Source: Hymenobacter citatus
Lineage (GTDB): Bacteria; Bacteroidota; Bacteroidia; Cytophagales; Hymenobacteraceae
Reading direction: 5' to 3'
DNA: 64,000 nucleotides
Assembly: GCF_014333615.1 (NCBI RefSeq)
Contig: NZ_JACSCY010000007.1
Location: forward strand, 62,001 to 126,000
In this document: positions 51,952-60,527 of the stretch, piece after piece
Numbering within the stretch: position 1 is the stretch's first letter
How the letters are laid out: every line of letters starts with the position of its first letter
Notes under the pieces: generated by a model
Databases searched by the model: none
What the model was told of the DNA's origin: nothing
Seen by the model: only the letters and a program-made list of their open reading frames with translations
Position numbers and translations under genes: made by a program

Positions 51952-52810
51952 ACAGAGCAAACAACGTTTTTAGTCCTTCTTGCAGAGAAGCTGGCTTGCG
52001 GCCGAGCACCTGTTGCAACTCATCACTGACTACTGATTCCTGACCGTGCTTGATATCTGTCATGAAGCCGAGGACAAATCGCGTAACGCTTTCGGGCACG
52101 TTGCGGGCCTTCATGTTCGCTGCAAAAGTCTCATCAGCAAGGGCCGTATAGCGCACCTCCTTGCCCGATAGCTCGCTGAGCGCGGCGGCTACATCGGCGA
52201 AAGAATACGTTTCGGTGTTGGTGAATGTATAAGTGCGGTTTTCGCAGTCGCCTTCAGCCAATACATTGGCAATAGCTTCGCCCATATCGCTACGCAGGGC
52301 AAAGGAAACCCTACCCTCGCTAGCGGGTAGGTTGATGCCTGACTCGAACACAGCAGGACCTACAAACTGCGGCAGCGTATCCATGTACAGAATGTTGCGA
52401 AACAACACATAGCGCAATCCACTGGCCTTTATATAATCTTCGGTTTGAAAATGCCTTACCATCAATTCGTTGGCCAGGCTGTCGCGGTCTTGCAAGGCGC
52501 GGCCGGTGTAGGCAATGCACGAAACGCCGGCTCTTTTGGCGGCATCTACCACGTTGTAGTGCTGTTGCAGGCCGTGGTCGTCGCCCCCGCCAGACACGAG
52601 AAGTACCTTGTCGATGCCTTGCATGGCGCGTTCCAGCGCAGCCGGGTCGTCGTAGTCGCCCAGGCGAGTAGCAATGCCCAGCTCTTGCAAAGGCGCCGCT
52701 TTGGCAGCGTTGCGTACCAGGCCCGCCACCTGACTGGGAGCAAGTTTAGTCAGCAGTTGTTGAATAACGGCCATGCCAATATGGCCAGTAGCACCAGTGA
52801 TGAGAATCAT
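51950..52810 (-). CDS. NmrA-like NAD(P)-binding protein (QorB-like quinone reductase)
   Basis: Encodes 286 residues from ATG 52810. MILITGATGHIGMAVIQQLL, VRNAAKAAPLQELGI, VLLVSGGG, CIAYTGRALQ and the C-terminal SFADVAAALSELSGKEVRY match the NmrA family, especially QorB/YtfG that reduces quinones with NADPH. It is downstream of the AraC regulator on the same strand, 104 bases apart. Confidence 0.88.
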   Translation of the reverse strand: MILITGATGHIGMAVIQQLLTKLAPSQVAGLVRNAAKAAPLQELGIATRLGDYDDPAALERAMQGIDKVLLVSGGGDDHGLQQHYNVVDAAKRAGVSCIAYTGRALQDRDSLANELMVRHFQTEDYIKASGLRYVLFRNILYMDTLPQFVGPAVFESGINLPASEGRVSFALRSDMGEAIANVLAEGDCENRTYTFTNTETYSFADVAAALSELSGKEVRYTALADETFAANMKARNVPESVTRFVLGFMTDIKHGQESVVSDELQQVLGRKPASLQEGLKTLFAL

Positions 52811-52914
52811 ATACAGTACGTTAGGTGAAATGTGTACTGCAAAGGTGCCACCTACCACAAGCGGGCGGAAGGGCCAAACGGCGGCAAAATTGGGCCAGAA
52901 GTCGGGAAGCGGTG

Positions 52915-53784
52915 TTATCCGGCTTGCTTATAGGCTGTGGGCGAGAGGCCAATGCTTTTTCGGAAAAACCGACTAAAGGCCGATTGATCGGCGAAATGCA
53001 GCAAGTCGGAAATCTGCGCCACTGATAGCTGCTGATTTTGCAGTAGGGCCTTGGCCTCCAGCAACACCGCTTGCTCTATCCAGGCGCTGGCGGTTTTGCC
53101 AGTGGTTTCCTTCAGGGTTTCGGTGAGGTGCTTGGGCGTGATGCACAGCCGGTCGGCGTAGAATTTCACGCTGCGCTCTACCACACTATGCATATTTACC
53201 AGGTTTTTAAACGCAGAAGCGAGCTGCTGACTACGCGTTTGGGTGGATTGTAGCACCGCGTGTTGCTGCTCGTATAGGGCAATTACTTCGTACAGCAAGC
53301 TGTTAATCAGGCTCCTGATGACTTGTTCACGGTACGGGTGTGGGGTAGGAAATTTCTGCTGTAGAAAGCGCAGTGAAGACGTAATGGCGGCTGCCTCCGC
53401 ATCCGACAGTGGCAGCACGTGCCGGGTGATGTTCTCTAGAAAATGGAAGCTGTCGGTGGGCACGGTAGTATGGCTCGTGATAAACTCCCTGGTGAAAAAG
53501 ACCGACAGGCTGTCGTGGTCTTCCGACATGGCCGTCCATTCTTTAATCACGTGTGGGGTAATGAGCATCAGGCAATTAGGGTCAATAGTGTAGGTTTCCA
53601 GGTTTGCCTTCAGCTCCAGTGTGCCGCGCAGGCAGATCCCAATTTTGTAGTAAGTGCCCCGGTACGGCGTGTAGAGCGGCGGGCCGTCGGTATGCGTGTG
53701 TTCATCCAGAAAAAACACGTCGGCCGGGGCATCAACCGAGCCGGAAAAATACCGGAGCGAATAAGTAGGAATAGGAGTCGTCAT
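52915..53784 (-). CDS. AraC-family transcriptional regulator
   Basis: Encodes 289 residues from ATG 53784. The N-terminal cupin-like sensor domain (FLDEHTHTDGPP, YKIGICLRGTLELKAN) precedes two helix-turn-helix motifs near the C-terminus (FYADRLCITPKHLTETLKE, VAQISDLLHFADQSAFSRFF). It is likely to regulate the NmrA-like gene 3' to it on the same strand. A palindrome or operator is not evident by eye. Confidence 0.9.
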   Translation of the reverse strand: MTTPIPTYSLRYFSGSVDAPADVFFLDEHTHTDGPPLYTPYRGTYYKIGICLRGTLELKANLETYTIDPNCLMLITPHVIKEWTAMSEDHDSLSVFFTREFITSHTTVPTDSFHFLENITRHVLPLSDAEAAAITSSLRFLQQKFPTPHPYREQVIRSLINSLLYEVIALYEQQHAVLQSTQTRSQQLASAFKNLVNMHSVVERSVKFYADRLCITPKHLTETLKETTGKTASAWIEQAVLLEAKALLQNQQLSVAQISDLLHFADQSAFSRFFRKSIGLSPTAYKQAG

Positions 53785-53991
53785 AATGAACCACCAGTGA
53801 GGGTACAGGAGCAGGGTAGGGCACAGCACCAAGAAAAACCAATACCGGTCTGCTGCGTTAACTAAATCAGAAACTCATCTGTAAGTATACTGATACGACG
53901 CTTTTCGAGTCAGTATACGCCACAAAAGGGCAGTGCCCGTTTGCTCAAACGCGCGGCGCCACGCCCTTCTCAACCACCCAATCCAATCACC

Positions 53992-54288
53992 ATGGAGTAT
54001 AACATTGATAACGTAAAGATGGATTTGCAAACCGTTGGTTTTCAAGAAACATCAGAAATTGTAAACCAGGTAGAAAGCGAGTTGCGCCGCGTGATGCGCT
54101 TCCGGCAGGATATCGTTGCCGCCGACGTGTACCTGCGTGAGGATGGCCACAATCCCGAAACCAACAAGGTAGTACGCTGGCGCCTGGGCATTCCCGGCAA
54201 AGACCTGTTTGCCGAAGCCGCGGCCGGCTCGTGGGGCGCAGGCCTGCGCGACGCCAGCGAAAAGCTGCGTCGACAATTTGTGGACTAA
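53992..54288 (+). CDS. HPF/RaiA-like ribosome-associated protein
   Basis: Encodes 98 residues from ATG 53992 with a good CACCATGG context. VKMDLQTVGFQETSEIVNQVESELRRVMRF and AADVYLREDGHNPETNKVVRWRLGIPGKDLFAEAA have the length and alpha/beta pattern of the short HPF/RaiA (ribosome hibernation) domain common in Bacteroidota. Function would be ribosome protection in stationary phase; assignment by pattern only. Confidence 0.75.
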   Translation: MEYNIDNVKMDLQTVGFQETSEIVNQVESELRRVMRFRQDIVAADVYLREDGHNPETNKVVRWRLGIPGKDLFAEAAAGSWGAGLRDASEKLRRQFVD

Positions 54289-54302
54289 CAGGTGATAGAC
54301 CC

Positions 54303-54339
54303 AAAAAAGCCCCGAAACCACTTGGTTTCGGGGCTTTTT
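54303..54339 (+). terminator. Terminator after the HPF-like gene
   Basis: AAAAAAGCCCCGAAACCA and TGGTTTCGGGGCTTTTT form a stem with T's; likely bidirectional. Confidence 0.85.
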
Positions 54340-54385
54340 GAATTTACTTCAACCACTTCGTTAGCAGTTGAGTACGGGCTGCGCC

Positions 54386-54907
54386 TTACGCCGTAGCCGC
54401 GGCGTGTTGCCGTTTGCGCAACGGCACGTCCAGCAGCATTGGCACGCCCTGAATGAGGGCCAGTACAATGTACTCGTAGCCTTTCATCAACTCTTTGTCG
54501 ATCAGCATGATAATGGCCCCTACCACGTGCAGAGCCGCGACGATGGCGTACATCCGCTTGCGGTCGGCGCCCTCCACCGCGGCGGCAGTATAGCCGAAGC
54601 CCACGGCCCCAAAAACCCACCACAGCGCGTGGTAGCTGAACGGCATCAGAGCTTTCGACTGGGTGGCGTGCACCCACACGTTTTCCAGCGTGGCGGCGGC
54701 CGTAATCAGTACCCAAACCCAAATCAGCGCGTTGGTATCCTTGCCCATCAGCAGCGTCATCAGGGTAGGGATGGCCATAGCTACTCCCCAGGTCCAGAGC
54801 ACCGCGCTGTGGCCGTGTTCCATGGTATTGCCGATGTATTGGGTGATGAGGTAGGCAATGGTGACGGTGAGACCCCACCACAGGAGCAAAGACTGACGAG
54901 AGAACAT
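54386..54907 (-). CDS. Membrane protein of unknown function
   Basis: Encodes 173 residues with about five transmembrane helices (LLLWWGLTVTIAYLI, VLWTWGVAMAIPTLMTLLM, ALIWVWVLITAAATLENVWV, ALWWVFGAVGFGYTAAAV, MYAIVAALHVVGAIIMLI). The ends are short and basic. I do not recognise a family. Convergent with the HPF-like gene. Confidence 0.65.
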   Translation of the reverse strand: MFSRQSLLLWWGLTVTIAYLITQYIGNTMEHGHSAVLWTWGVAMAIPTLMTLLMGKDTNALIWVWVLITAAATLENVWVHATQSKALMPFSYHALWWVFGAVGFGYTAAAVEGADRKRMYAIVAALHVVGAIIMLIDKELMKGYEYIVLALIQGVPMLLDVPLRKRQHAAATA

Positions 54908-55028
54908 AGGGCGCAGGGTAAATGATAGATTGACAGTGATATACCAATCTCTACGCCTGCCTGTTGGTGAAAGTTATCGGACCGCTAATCGTTCAAGTTG
55001 ATGCTAGCCAGGTTAAAGGCAATTGAAT

Positions 55029-55070
55029 GGGTAGCTATTCTTCATACACAGTGAGGAAGAACAGCTACCC
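55029..55070. repeat. Hairpin (GGGTAGCTATTCTTC / GAAGAACAGCTACCC)
   Basis: An inverted repeat with 15-base arms and a 12-base loop in the spacer upstream of the membrane-protein gene. Confidence 0.5.
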
Positions 55071-55074
55071 GCTC

Positions 55075-55120
55075 ACAAAATCCGTGTCATCCGTCAAATC
55101 CGAGCAAATCCGTGGTTCAG
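55075..55120. repeat. Solo arm of palindromic repeat family 6
   Basis: ACAAAATCCGTGTCATCCGTC...AAATCCGTGGTTC matches the right arm at 36057-36100 closely and ends beside the metalloprotease stop. No inverted partner is near. Confidence 0.7.
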
Positions 55121-55126
55121 ACGACC

Positions 55127-57649
55127 TTAATACGCCACGTCGTCGCCCAGAAAGTCCATCCCCGGCATACCAATAGGGGCGCCGGGCGGCATATCCAACG
55201 GCGCGGGCACGGTGAACTTGTTGGGGTCGGTGGTGAAGGTGTTGATCTGCGAAAGGCCGAACAGCAGGTTGGCCTTGCGGCGCAGGTCAGCGCTGGCGAG
55301 CTGGCCGGTCATCCACTGCTTCAGCCCGTCGATTTCGGCCAGGCTTTCGCCGCGCACGCTCTCGGCCACCTGCGGATCGGCAGCCAGCTGGAGCAGGCTT
55401 TTCAGCGTGAGGTTGTTGACTAGCACCTGCAACTGGCCCTTGTAGCCGGCGGCCAGGGGCGCTTTCCAGGTCTGCGTCAGCAGCTTATCCACCATCGGCA
55501 TAAAGCCCGGCTGCTTGCTGTCGCGGGCCTGGTACTCTACTAGGCGGGTAGCGCGCTCCGGGTTCAGCAGTGACTGGATAGTAGGCGCCGCCGCCGCTTC
55601 GGCCGCGGCCATGGGGTCGAAGGTAGGGCCGGTGTGGCCCGTGAAGTTCTCCATACTGCTGGGGTAGCCCGCCGGGCGAGGCGGCAGCTGTTGCAGCAGC
55701 TTCTCGGGCAGCGCCAGGGCATCGGGCGACACGGTGGCCATCAGCGCATCGAAAGCGCGCCACTGCTCGGCGGGCTCCACCATGCGCGTCACTACCTGGC
55801 CGTCGTTTTTTACGGCGTGGGTGAAGTATAGCCCACCCAGCGACTTAGCTGCGGCCTCTACCTGGTAGCGGTGCAGCAGGTACATGGGCACCAGCACTTC
55901 TTCCAGCGTCGCCATGGGGGCATTGTCGGGAATGGCGTTAGTGGAGAAATTATCGAGCACGTGGCGACGTACTTTCATCAGCTTGTCGAGCTGGGTTACG
56001 GCGTTGGTGCCGTCGTCCCACTGGTGCGACTCGGGGTGCACGTAGCCGCCAATGTCGGGAATGAAAATGTGGCCCTGCTTCAGGGTTTCCACCAGAATCT
56101 GGTCGAGCGCCTTATCCTCGTCGGTGCCCTTCGGGAAGTCCTGGTAGCCCCACAAAATGGCGCGCTTGTCCCAACTGCCAATCCCTTTGGCGTAGGCGTC
56201 CGACACGTCAATCGTGCCGTCCGACTTCAGCGCGAAGCGCGGGAAAGGGTAGTCCATCACCGAGCCGCGGTCCTGCGTGCCCGAGGAGGTGAAATTGTGG
56301 TACAGCCCCAGCGTATGCCCAATTTCGTGGGCCGAGAGCTGCCGGATGCGGGCCAAAGCCATGTCCTCCAGCTCTTTGGGAGCCTTCTTGCCGTTGCGGT
56401 AAGGCTGCAACAGCCCCTCAGCAATCAGGTAGTCCTGGCGGTGGCGGTCGGAGCCGAGCGTGACCACGCCCTTGATAATCTCGCCCGTGCGCGGGTCGAT
56501 GTAGGACGAGCCGAAGGAAAACGCCCGCGGATTGCCGGCGCGGTCCACCCAGTTCACCACGTTGTAGCGAATGTCCATGGGGTCGACATCGGCGGGCAGC
56601 TCCTTCACCAGGAAAGCGTTTTTGTAGCCGGCCGTTTCAAAGGCCTGGTTCCACCACGCGCCGCCTTCGATGAGGGCCTTTTTGATGTCCGGCGGGGCGC
56701 CGCGGTCCACGTAGTATACGATCGGCTCTACTGGCTCGCTCACTTTGGCGCCGGGGTTCTTCTTCTCCAAGCGGTGCCGGCGCGAGAAGCGCTTTTCCAG
56801 CGGCTCGGTCATGGGCGCCGAAAAGTCGAGGTAGGAAAACTGAAAAAAGCCCGAGCGCGGGTCAAACTTGCGCGGCTGGTATTTGTCGTCGGGCAGCTCC
56901 ACGAAGGCCTGGTGCATGCGCACGGTCACGGCGTTGGGGTCGGGGGCGATGGTGCGGCCGTAGCCCTGGCTGCTGGGGCCGCCGGTGAAGGTAATCAGCG
57001 CGTCGAACTCCGTGTTTTTGGGAAAGTTCTTGGTGGCGTCGGGGTTCACGGCCGAGCGCGACTCATCGAGCCGGTAGCCCGCCGAGGCCCCGCCGCCAGC
57101 GTTGCCGCCGCGCAGGCCGGCAAAGCTGCGGCGGCCCAGCTGGTCGCCTATTTTCTGGCTGTCGCGCACCAGGAAGGGTGTCAGGTCGATGAGCACTTTG
57201 TTGCCTTCCGTGGCCACCGGCATAAAGCCCCACAGCACCGATTTGGCGAAGGCGCTTTCCACGGCCCGCTGCTCGTCGCCGCCGCGGGAGGCGCGGTAGC
57301 TGTAGTTGGGCTCCACCAGCATCACCTTGGGCCCTACCCGCACAAACTTGGCAATGGCCGAAGAAGCGCCGCCCCGCTCGGGGCCGCCCATGCCCACGCC
57401 GTCGGGTAGGGAGGTGAAGTAAAGAAACTCCTGGTCGAACTTGTCGAGTTCAAGGTAGACTTTGCCAGTTTTCTCGTCGTAGTAAAACGGGAAATAGCCA
57501 TCGTATTTTTTGGCGCCCTGCGTCACGCTGGCAATGGTGGTTGCTGGCTTCGCCTCGGTGCGGGTAGGGGCGCTGCCGCCCTGGTTTTGAGCCGGCGCAA
57601 CGTAGCTGGCCGCCAGCAGCGCGGCCACAAAGAAAGGAGTACGCTTCAT
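55127..57649 (-). CDS. Zinc-dependent metalloprotease (DUF5117/DUF4953-type, secreted)
   Basis: Encodes 840 residues from ATG 57649. After a signal peptide (VAALLAASYVAPAQ) come an N-terminal region with YDGYFPFYYDEKTGKVYLE and a catalytic domain with HEIGHTLGLYH (His441, Glu442, His445, His451), the zinc site, and SAHEIG context. A C-terminal region (about 600-840) follows the catalytic domain. The family is abundant in Bacteroidota envelopes; substrate unknown. The 3' end lies next to a family 6 repeat arm. Confidence 0.9.
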   Translation of the reverse strand: MKRTPFFVAALLAASYVAPAQNQGGSAPTRTEAKPATTIASVTQGAKKYDGYFPFYYDEKTGKVYLELDKFDQEFLYFTSLPDGVGMGGPERGGASSAIAKFVRVGPKVMLVEPNYSYRASRGGDEQRAVESAFAKSVLWGFMPVATEGNKVLIDLTPFLVRDSQKIGDQLGRRSFAGLRGGNAGGGASAGYRLDESRSAVNPDATKNFPKNTEFDALITFTGGPSSQGYGRTIAPDPNAVTVRMHQAFVELPDDKYQPRKFDPRSGFFQFSYLDFSAPMTEPLEKRFSRRHRLEKKNPGAKVSEPVEPIVYYVDRGAPPDIKKALIEGGAWWNQAFETAGYKNAFLVKELPADVDPMDIRYNVVNWVDRAGNPRAFSFGSSYIDPRTGEIIKGVVTLGSDRHRQDYLIAEGLLQPYRNGKKAPKELEDMALARIRQLSAHEIGHTLGLYHNFTSSGTQDRGSVMDYPFPRFALKSDGTIDVSDAYAKGIGSWDKRAILWGYQDFPKGTDEDKALDQILVETLKQGHIFIPDIGGYVHPESHQWDDGTNAVTQLDKLMKVRRHVLDNFSTNAIPDNAPMATLEEVLVPMYLLHRYQVEAAAKSLGGLYFTHAVKNDGQVVTRMVEPAEQWRAFDALMATVSPDALALPEKLLQQLPPRPAGYPSSMENFTGHTGPTFDPMAAAEAAAAPTIQSLLNPERATRLVEYQARDSKQPGFMPMVDKLLTQTWKAPLAAGYKGQLQVLVNNLTLKSLLQLAADPQVAESVRGESLAEIDGLKQWMTGQLASADLRRKANLLFGLSQINTFTTDPNKFTVPAPLDMPPGAPIGMPGMDFLGDDVAY

Positions 57650-57890
57650 TCGATAGGGTAGTGGTGTGGTGCGTGAGGGGGCTTTCGACGCTTCCTTGAG
57701 GCATGTGCGCTGGCGGCTGATCAGCAAGTATGGGACACCGCTAATCTGCCGCCAGAACCAGGTAGGGAGAATCTACTCTACCCTTCGTGCAAAAAGGACG
57801 CTGCCTAACAAATGGACGAACAACCGTCCAAGCCGTTGCGTCAATGTTAAAAAAGCATTGTCGATTACGCAACTATTTCAGTGAAACGCA

Positions 57891-57950
57891 CCGTTACCTT
57901 TCAGTTTGATAATTAAACCTTGTTTGTATTATTAAACTGAAAGGTAACGG
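57891..57950. repeat. Long palindrome upstream of the metalloprotease gene
   Basis: CCGTTACCTTTCAGTTTGAT... pairs with its inverse at 57923-57950 over 27 bases with a loop of about five. It lies about 240 bases upstream of the metalloprotease start and just 3' of the zinc-ribbon gene, so it could be a terminator for that gene (both strands) or a palindromic element. Confidence 0.6.
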
Positions 57951-57963
57951 CGCTGAGCATACT

Positions 57964-58314
57964 TTACCCCGCAAACACGCGCCCGCAGGTGGTGCACTCC
58001 ATGGGCGTGGTGCCCGCGTACAGCAATCGGCGCCACCACGCTACGCGCTCGGCGGGGGCCACGGCCAGACTGCCGCAACGCGGGCAGCGCGGTGGCTTCG
58101 GCGCGTGGCGCTCCTGTTCGAAAGCAGTGAGCAAAGGTTGGGCTACCTCCACCAACGCTTCCTCAATCAGTAACTGATAGTACATCCCCTCGCCGTAGGG
58201 TAGGGAAGGCGGGCCGTGGGCCTTCACTAGCGCCACGATATCGGCCTCTAGCAAGTCGTTGTAGAGGACAACGGCTTCGGCGTACGTGAGGTAGCGCGCG
58301 GCGGGAACCAGCAT
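57964..58314 (-). CDS. Zinc-ribbon protein with DUF2007-like start
   Basis: Encodes 116 residues. The N-terminus has YAEAVVLYNDLLEADIVALV, and the C-terminus has two Cys pairs, CPRCGSLAV and CTTCGRVFAG, forming a zinc ribbon. Similar proteins couple a signal-transducer-like domain to a zinc ribbon. Function unknown. In the same orientation as the next gene, 11 bases downstream. Confidence 0.65.
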   Translation of the reverse strand: MLVPAARYLTYAEAVVLYNDLLEADIVALVKAHGPPSLPYGEGMYYQLLIEEALVEVAQPLLTAFEQERHAPKPPRCPRCGSLAVAPAERVAWWRRLLYAGTTPMECTTCGRVFAG

Positions 58315-58325
58315 GGCCAGGAATT

Positions 58326-58889
58326 CTACCGCTTGCGCTTGGCGGGCGCCCGGCGCTGCCCGCGCAGACGCCCCACGTACACCAGTAGTCCCACGCTGAG
58401 CACGGCCAGCGCCGCCGTAATCAGGTCGCGGGTGGTGCGGCTCTGGTCGGCCTCGTGCACAACCGACTGGGCCTCAGCGAGCTTCTTCTGGTGCTGCCGT
58501 TCCCGCTCTTCCAGGTTGGCAATCTGGCGTTGCAGGTCGTAGAACCGTTCGCGGGTGGTGCTCTGGTCGCTCTGGGCCACGCTGGCCTGCTGCTGCACCT
58601 GCTGGCGCTCGGCCACCAAGCCGGCGGTTTGGCGCAGGGCATCGTCTTTCACGGCCTGCACAATCTCGGTGTCCTTGCGGATGATGCCCTTCAGGGCGGC
58701 TACTACCTCCTCTAAGTCACGCTTGCTAGGCTTGTTGGCCAAGAAGGCGTTGCGCTGGGCATTGGCCGCCTCATACTGCCGTACCAGCGTTTCGCGCTCC
58801 CGAATCAGGCGGGGGATGGGGTCGGTGGTGGGGGTAGGCGAGGGCGGGGTAGGCTGTTGCAGCAGGAGCAGAAGAAGCAGGAGTTTCAT
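58326..58889 (-). CDS. Coiled-coil membrane-anchored protein
   Basis: Encodes 187 residues from ATG 58889. The N-terminus (LLLLLLLLQQ) is a signal-like stretch, followed by a Pro-rich linker, a long coiled coil (about 35-145, with RERETLVRQYEAANAQRNAF and DLQRQIANLEERERQHQKKL) and a C-terminal transmembrane helix with basic tail (LITAALAVLSVGLLVYVGRLRGQRRAPAKRKR in outline). Its structure suggests a bridge within the envelope. No family recognised. Confidence 0.7.
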   Translation of the reverse strand: MKLLLLLLLLQQPTPPSPTPTTDPIPRLIRERETLVRQYEAANAQRNAFLANKPSKRDLEEVVAALKGIIRKDTEIVQAVKDDALRQTAGLVAERQQVQQQASVAQSDQSTTRERFYDLQRQIANLEERERQHQKKLAEAQSVVHEADQSRTTRDLITAALAVLSVGLLVYVGRLRGQRRAPAKRKR

Positions 58890-59025
58890 AAGGGCAAAGA
58901 TCCTGAAAAGTTGCGGGCGCAAGGGCGCGGTATTTTTCTCGCTAACTGAACTCAGGGAGATTTTATTTTTTAACGCTGCCATGCAACTGTTGCTCCTCTG
59001 GCTAGGCTCTAGCAAGTAGACGTTA

Positions 59026-59033
59026 TCTTTCCA
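59026..59033 (+). promoter_or_regulatory. Possible -7 box (TATCTTTC) of the lipoprotein-MNIO operon
   Basis: TATCTTTC matches TAnnTTTG in seven of eight positions, 17 bases before the lipoprotein start. The -33 partner is not clear. Confidence 0.3.
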
Positions 59034-59050
59034 CTCATCCACAGCTTGTT

Positions 59051-59212
59051 ATGAAATTGTCGAAAGCTTTACTCGGAGCCGTTTTAATCGGCATCACGGC
59101 GCAAACCACCGCCTGCACAAAAGGCGGCGAGCCCGCGCCAAAAGGCGAAAAAGTAACGAAGGGTAGTGAGAAGAAAACGCCTGACTACTGCCCCGGCTGC
59201 GGCATGGGATGA
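59051..59212 (+). CDS. 53-residue Cys-containing lipoprotein, candidate MNIO substrate
   Basis: Encodes 53 residues from ATG 59051 to TGA 59212. An N-terminal signal peptide leads to the lipobox-like TTAC at Cys22, then a short basic linker (PAPKGEKVTKGSEKK) and the C-terminal motif DYCPGCGMG with Cys47 and Cys50. The gene is followed after 19 bases by a DUF692/MNIO oxidase. MNIO enzymes oxidise Cys in peptide substrates, and several known precursors (e.g. bufferins) bear signal peptides. This is therefore a plausible modified lipoprotein; C47/C50 are the candidate targets. Confidence 0.75.
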   Translation: MKLSKALLGAVLIGITAQTTACTKGGEPAPKGEKVTKGSEKKTPDYCPGCGMG

Positions 59213-59231
59213 GTAACAGCAGCAGAAAATT

Positions 59232-60374
59232 ATGCCCGCCGTGCCAACAGCGCCTGCCATCCTATCGGCCATTGCCTGCAATCTGGACGACCAGATTCTG
59301 ACCGCCGCCCTACCGCTGCTCGCAGCGGGCCGGGTAGAGGCCGTGGAGTGGTCGTTTGATACCCTGTTCAACGGCCAATCACTGCCCAATTGGTTTGCCG
59401 AGCTGCTGACAGCCTACGGCGAGCAGAGCCGCTTGGTGGGGCACGGTGTGTACTTCTCGTTGCTTTCGGGCCGCTGGACGCCCGAGCAGGCGCAGTGGCT
59501 GGAGCAGCTGCGCCTGCTCGCCGGGCGCTTCCGCTTCGACCACATCACCGAGCATTTCGGCTCTTTCACGGGGCAGAACTTCCATACCGGCGCGCCGCTA
59601 CCTGTACCATACACGGCCACTACTCTGCGCCTGGGCCAGGACCGCCTCCTGCGTGTGGCCGACGCCTGCCAGTGCCCGGTGGGGCTGGAAAATCTGGCGT
59701 TTGCCTACTCGCTGGCAGAAGTGCAGCGCCACGGCGAGTTTCTGGAAGAGCTGGTAGCACCCGTCAACGGCTTTCTGATTCTGGACCTGCACAACCTGTA
59801 CTGTCAACTGCACAACTTCAACTTGTCCTCCGACTCGCTGCTGGCGCTCTACCCGCTGCACCGGGTGCGGGAAATCCACCTTTCGGGCGGCAGCTGGGAG
59901 GACTCGCAAGTGGAGCAGGGTAGGCAGATCCGGCGCGACACCCACGACGAAAGCGTGCCTGATGAGGTATTTGAGCTGCTGGAGCGCACCCTACCCCAGT
60001 GCCCGCAGCTGAAGTATGTGGTGCTGGAACAGCTCGGCACCGGCCTTCGTACCGAGGCCAGCCAGCATCAGTTCCGGCAGGATTTCCAGCGCATGGCCGC
60101 CATTGTAGAAGCCGGCCGGGGCCGTGTGTCCGGCCATCAGCCCAACGCATTCCAGCCGCCGGCATCCCTACCCGCCGGCTCCGTTGCTTACGATGAAGCC
60201 CTCCACGCCCAGCAGCGCCAACTCGCGCAGATTCTGGAAACGGCCGCTTCCTACGAAGAAGCGCAGCAGCGCCTGCGCGCCTCCTCCCTGGCCCACACCA
60301 GCTGGCAGCTGGAGCAGTGGGCGCCCTACATGCTGGAAACAGCCATCAGCATCGCGCAGAAGTGGAAGCAGTAG
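59232..60374 (+). CDS. DUF692 family multinuclear non-heme iron oxidase (MNIO)
   Basis: Encodes 380 residues. The TIM-barrel DUF692 fold has the metal-ligand motifs HGVYFS (His71), HITEHFG (His104, Glu107, His108), GLENLAF (Glu153, Asn154), LDLHNLY (Asp185, His187, Asn188), EIHLSGG (His216) and DTHDE (Asp236, His238, Asp239). Relatives (MbnB, TglH, ChrH) use two or three irons to remodel Cys in RiPP precursors. A C-terminal extension (about 300-380) is helical. It is coupled to the Cys lipoprotein just upstream, an arrangement that suggests enzyme and substrate. Confidence 0.9.
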   Translation: MPAVPTAPAILSAIACNLDDQILTAALPLLAAGRVEAVEWSFDTLFNGQSLPNWFAELLTAYGEQSRLVGHGVYFSLLSGRWTPEQAQWLEQLRLLAGRFRFDHITEHFGSFTGQNFHTGAPLPVPYTATTLRLGQDRLLRVADACQCPVGLENLAFAYSLAEVQRHGEFLEELVAPVNGFLILDLHNLYCQLHNFNLSSDSLLALYPLHRVREIHLSGGSWEDSQVEQGRQIRRDTHDESVPDEVFELLERTLPQCPQLKYVVLEQLGTGLRTEASQHQFRQDFQRMAAIVEAGRGRVSGHQPNAFQPPASLPAGSVAYDEALHAQQRQLAQILETAASYEEAQQRLRASSLAHTSWQLEQWAPYMLETAISIAQKWKQ

Positions 60375-60399
60375 CTGGAATTCGACCAACAAGAACGTC

Positions 60400-60500
60400 T
60401 GTCATGCTGCGCAGCGCGAAGGACCTTCTCATGTGAGAACGAGTCGTTGTTTCGATAACAGTCTCACATGAGAAGGTCCTTCGCGCCGCGCAGCATGACA
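60400..60500. repeat. Palindromic interspersed repeat, family 1, copy B
   Basis: Arms 60400-60438 and 60462-60500 (TGTCATGCTGCGCAGCGCGA...) are inverted copies of 39 bases with one mismatch and share loop sequence GAACGAGTCGTT with copy A at 2624. It separates the convergent MNIO and outer-membrane genes. Confidence 0.85.
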
Positions 60501-60527
60501 GGATAAACAATAGTTGCCGCTTTATCC

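Noticed and set aside
55871..57409. 512-residue open frame antisense to the metalloprotease
   Set aside because: The minus-strand frame contains HExxHxxGxxH and a signal peptide; the plus frame has no motif.
59051..59212. Lipoprotein as merely a metallothionein-like peptide unrelated to the MNIO
   Set aside because: Not excluded, but the 19-base spacing to a DUF692 gene and the terminal CxxC make the enzyme-substrate link the better reading.
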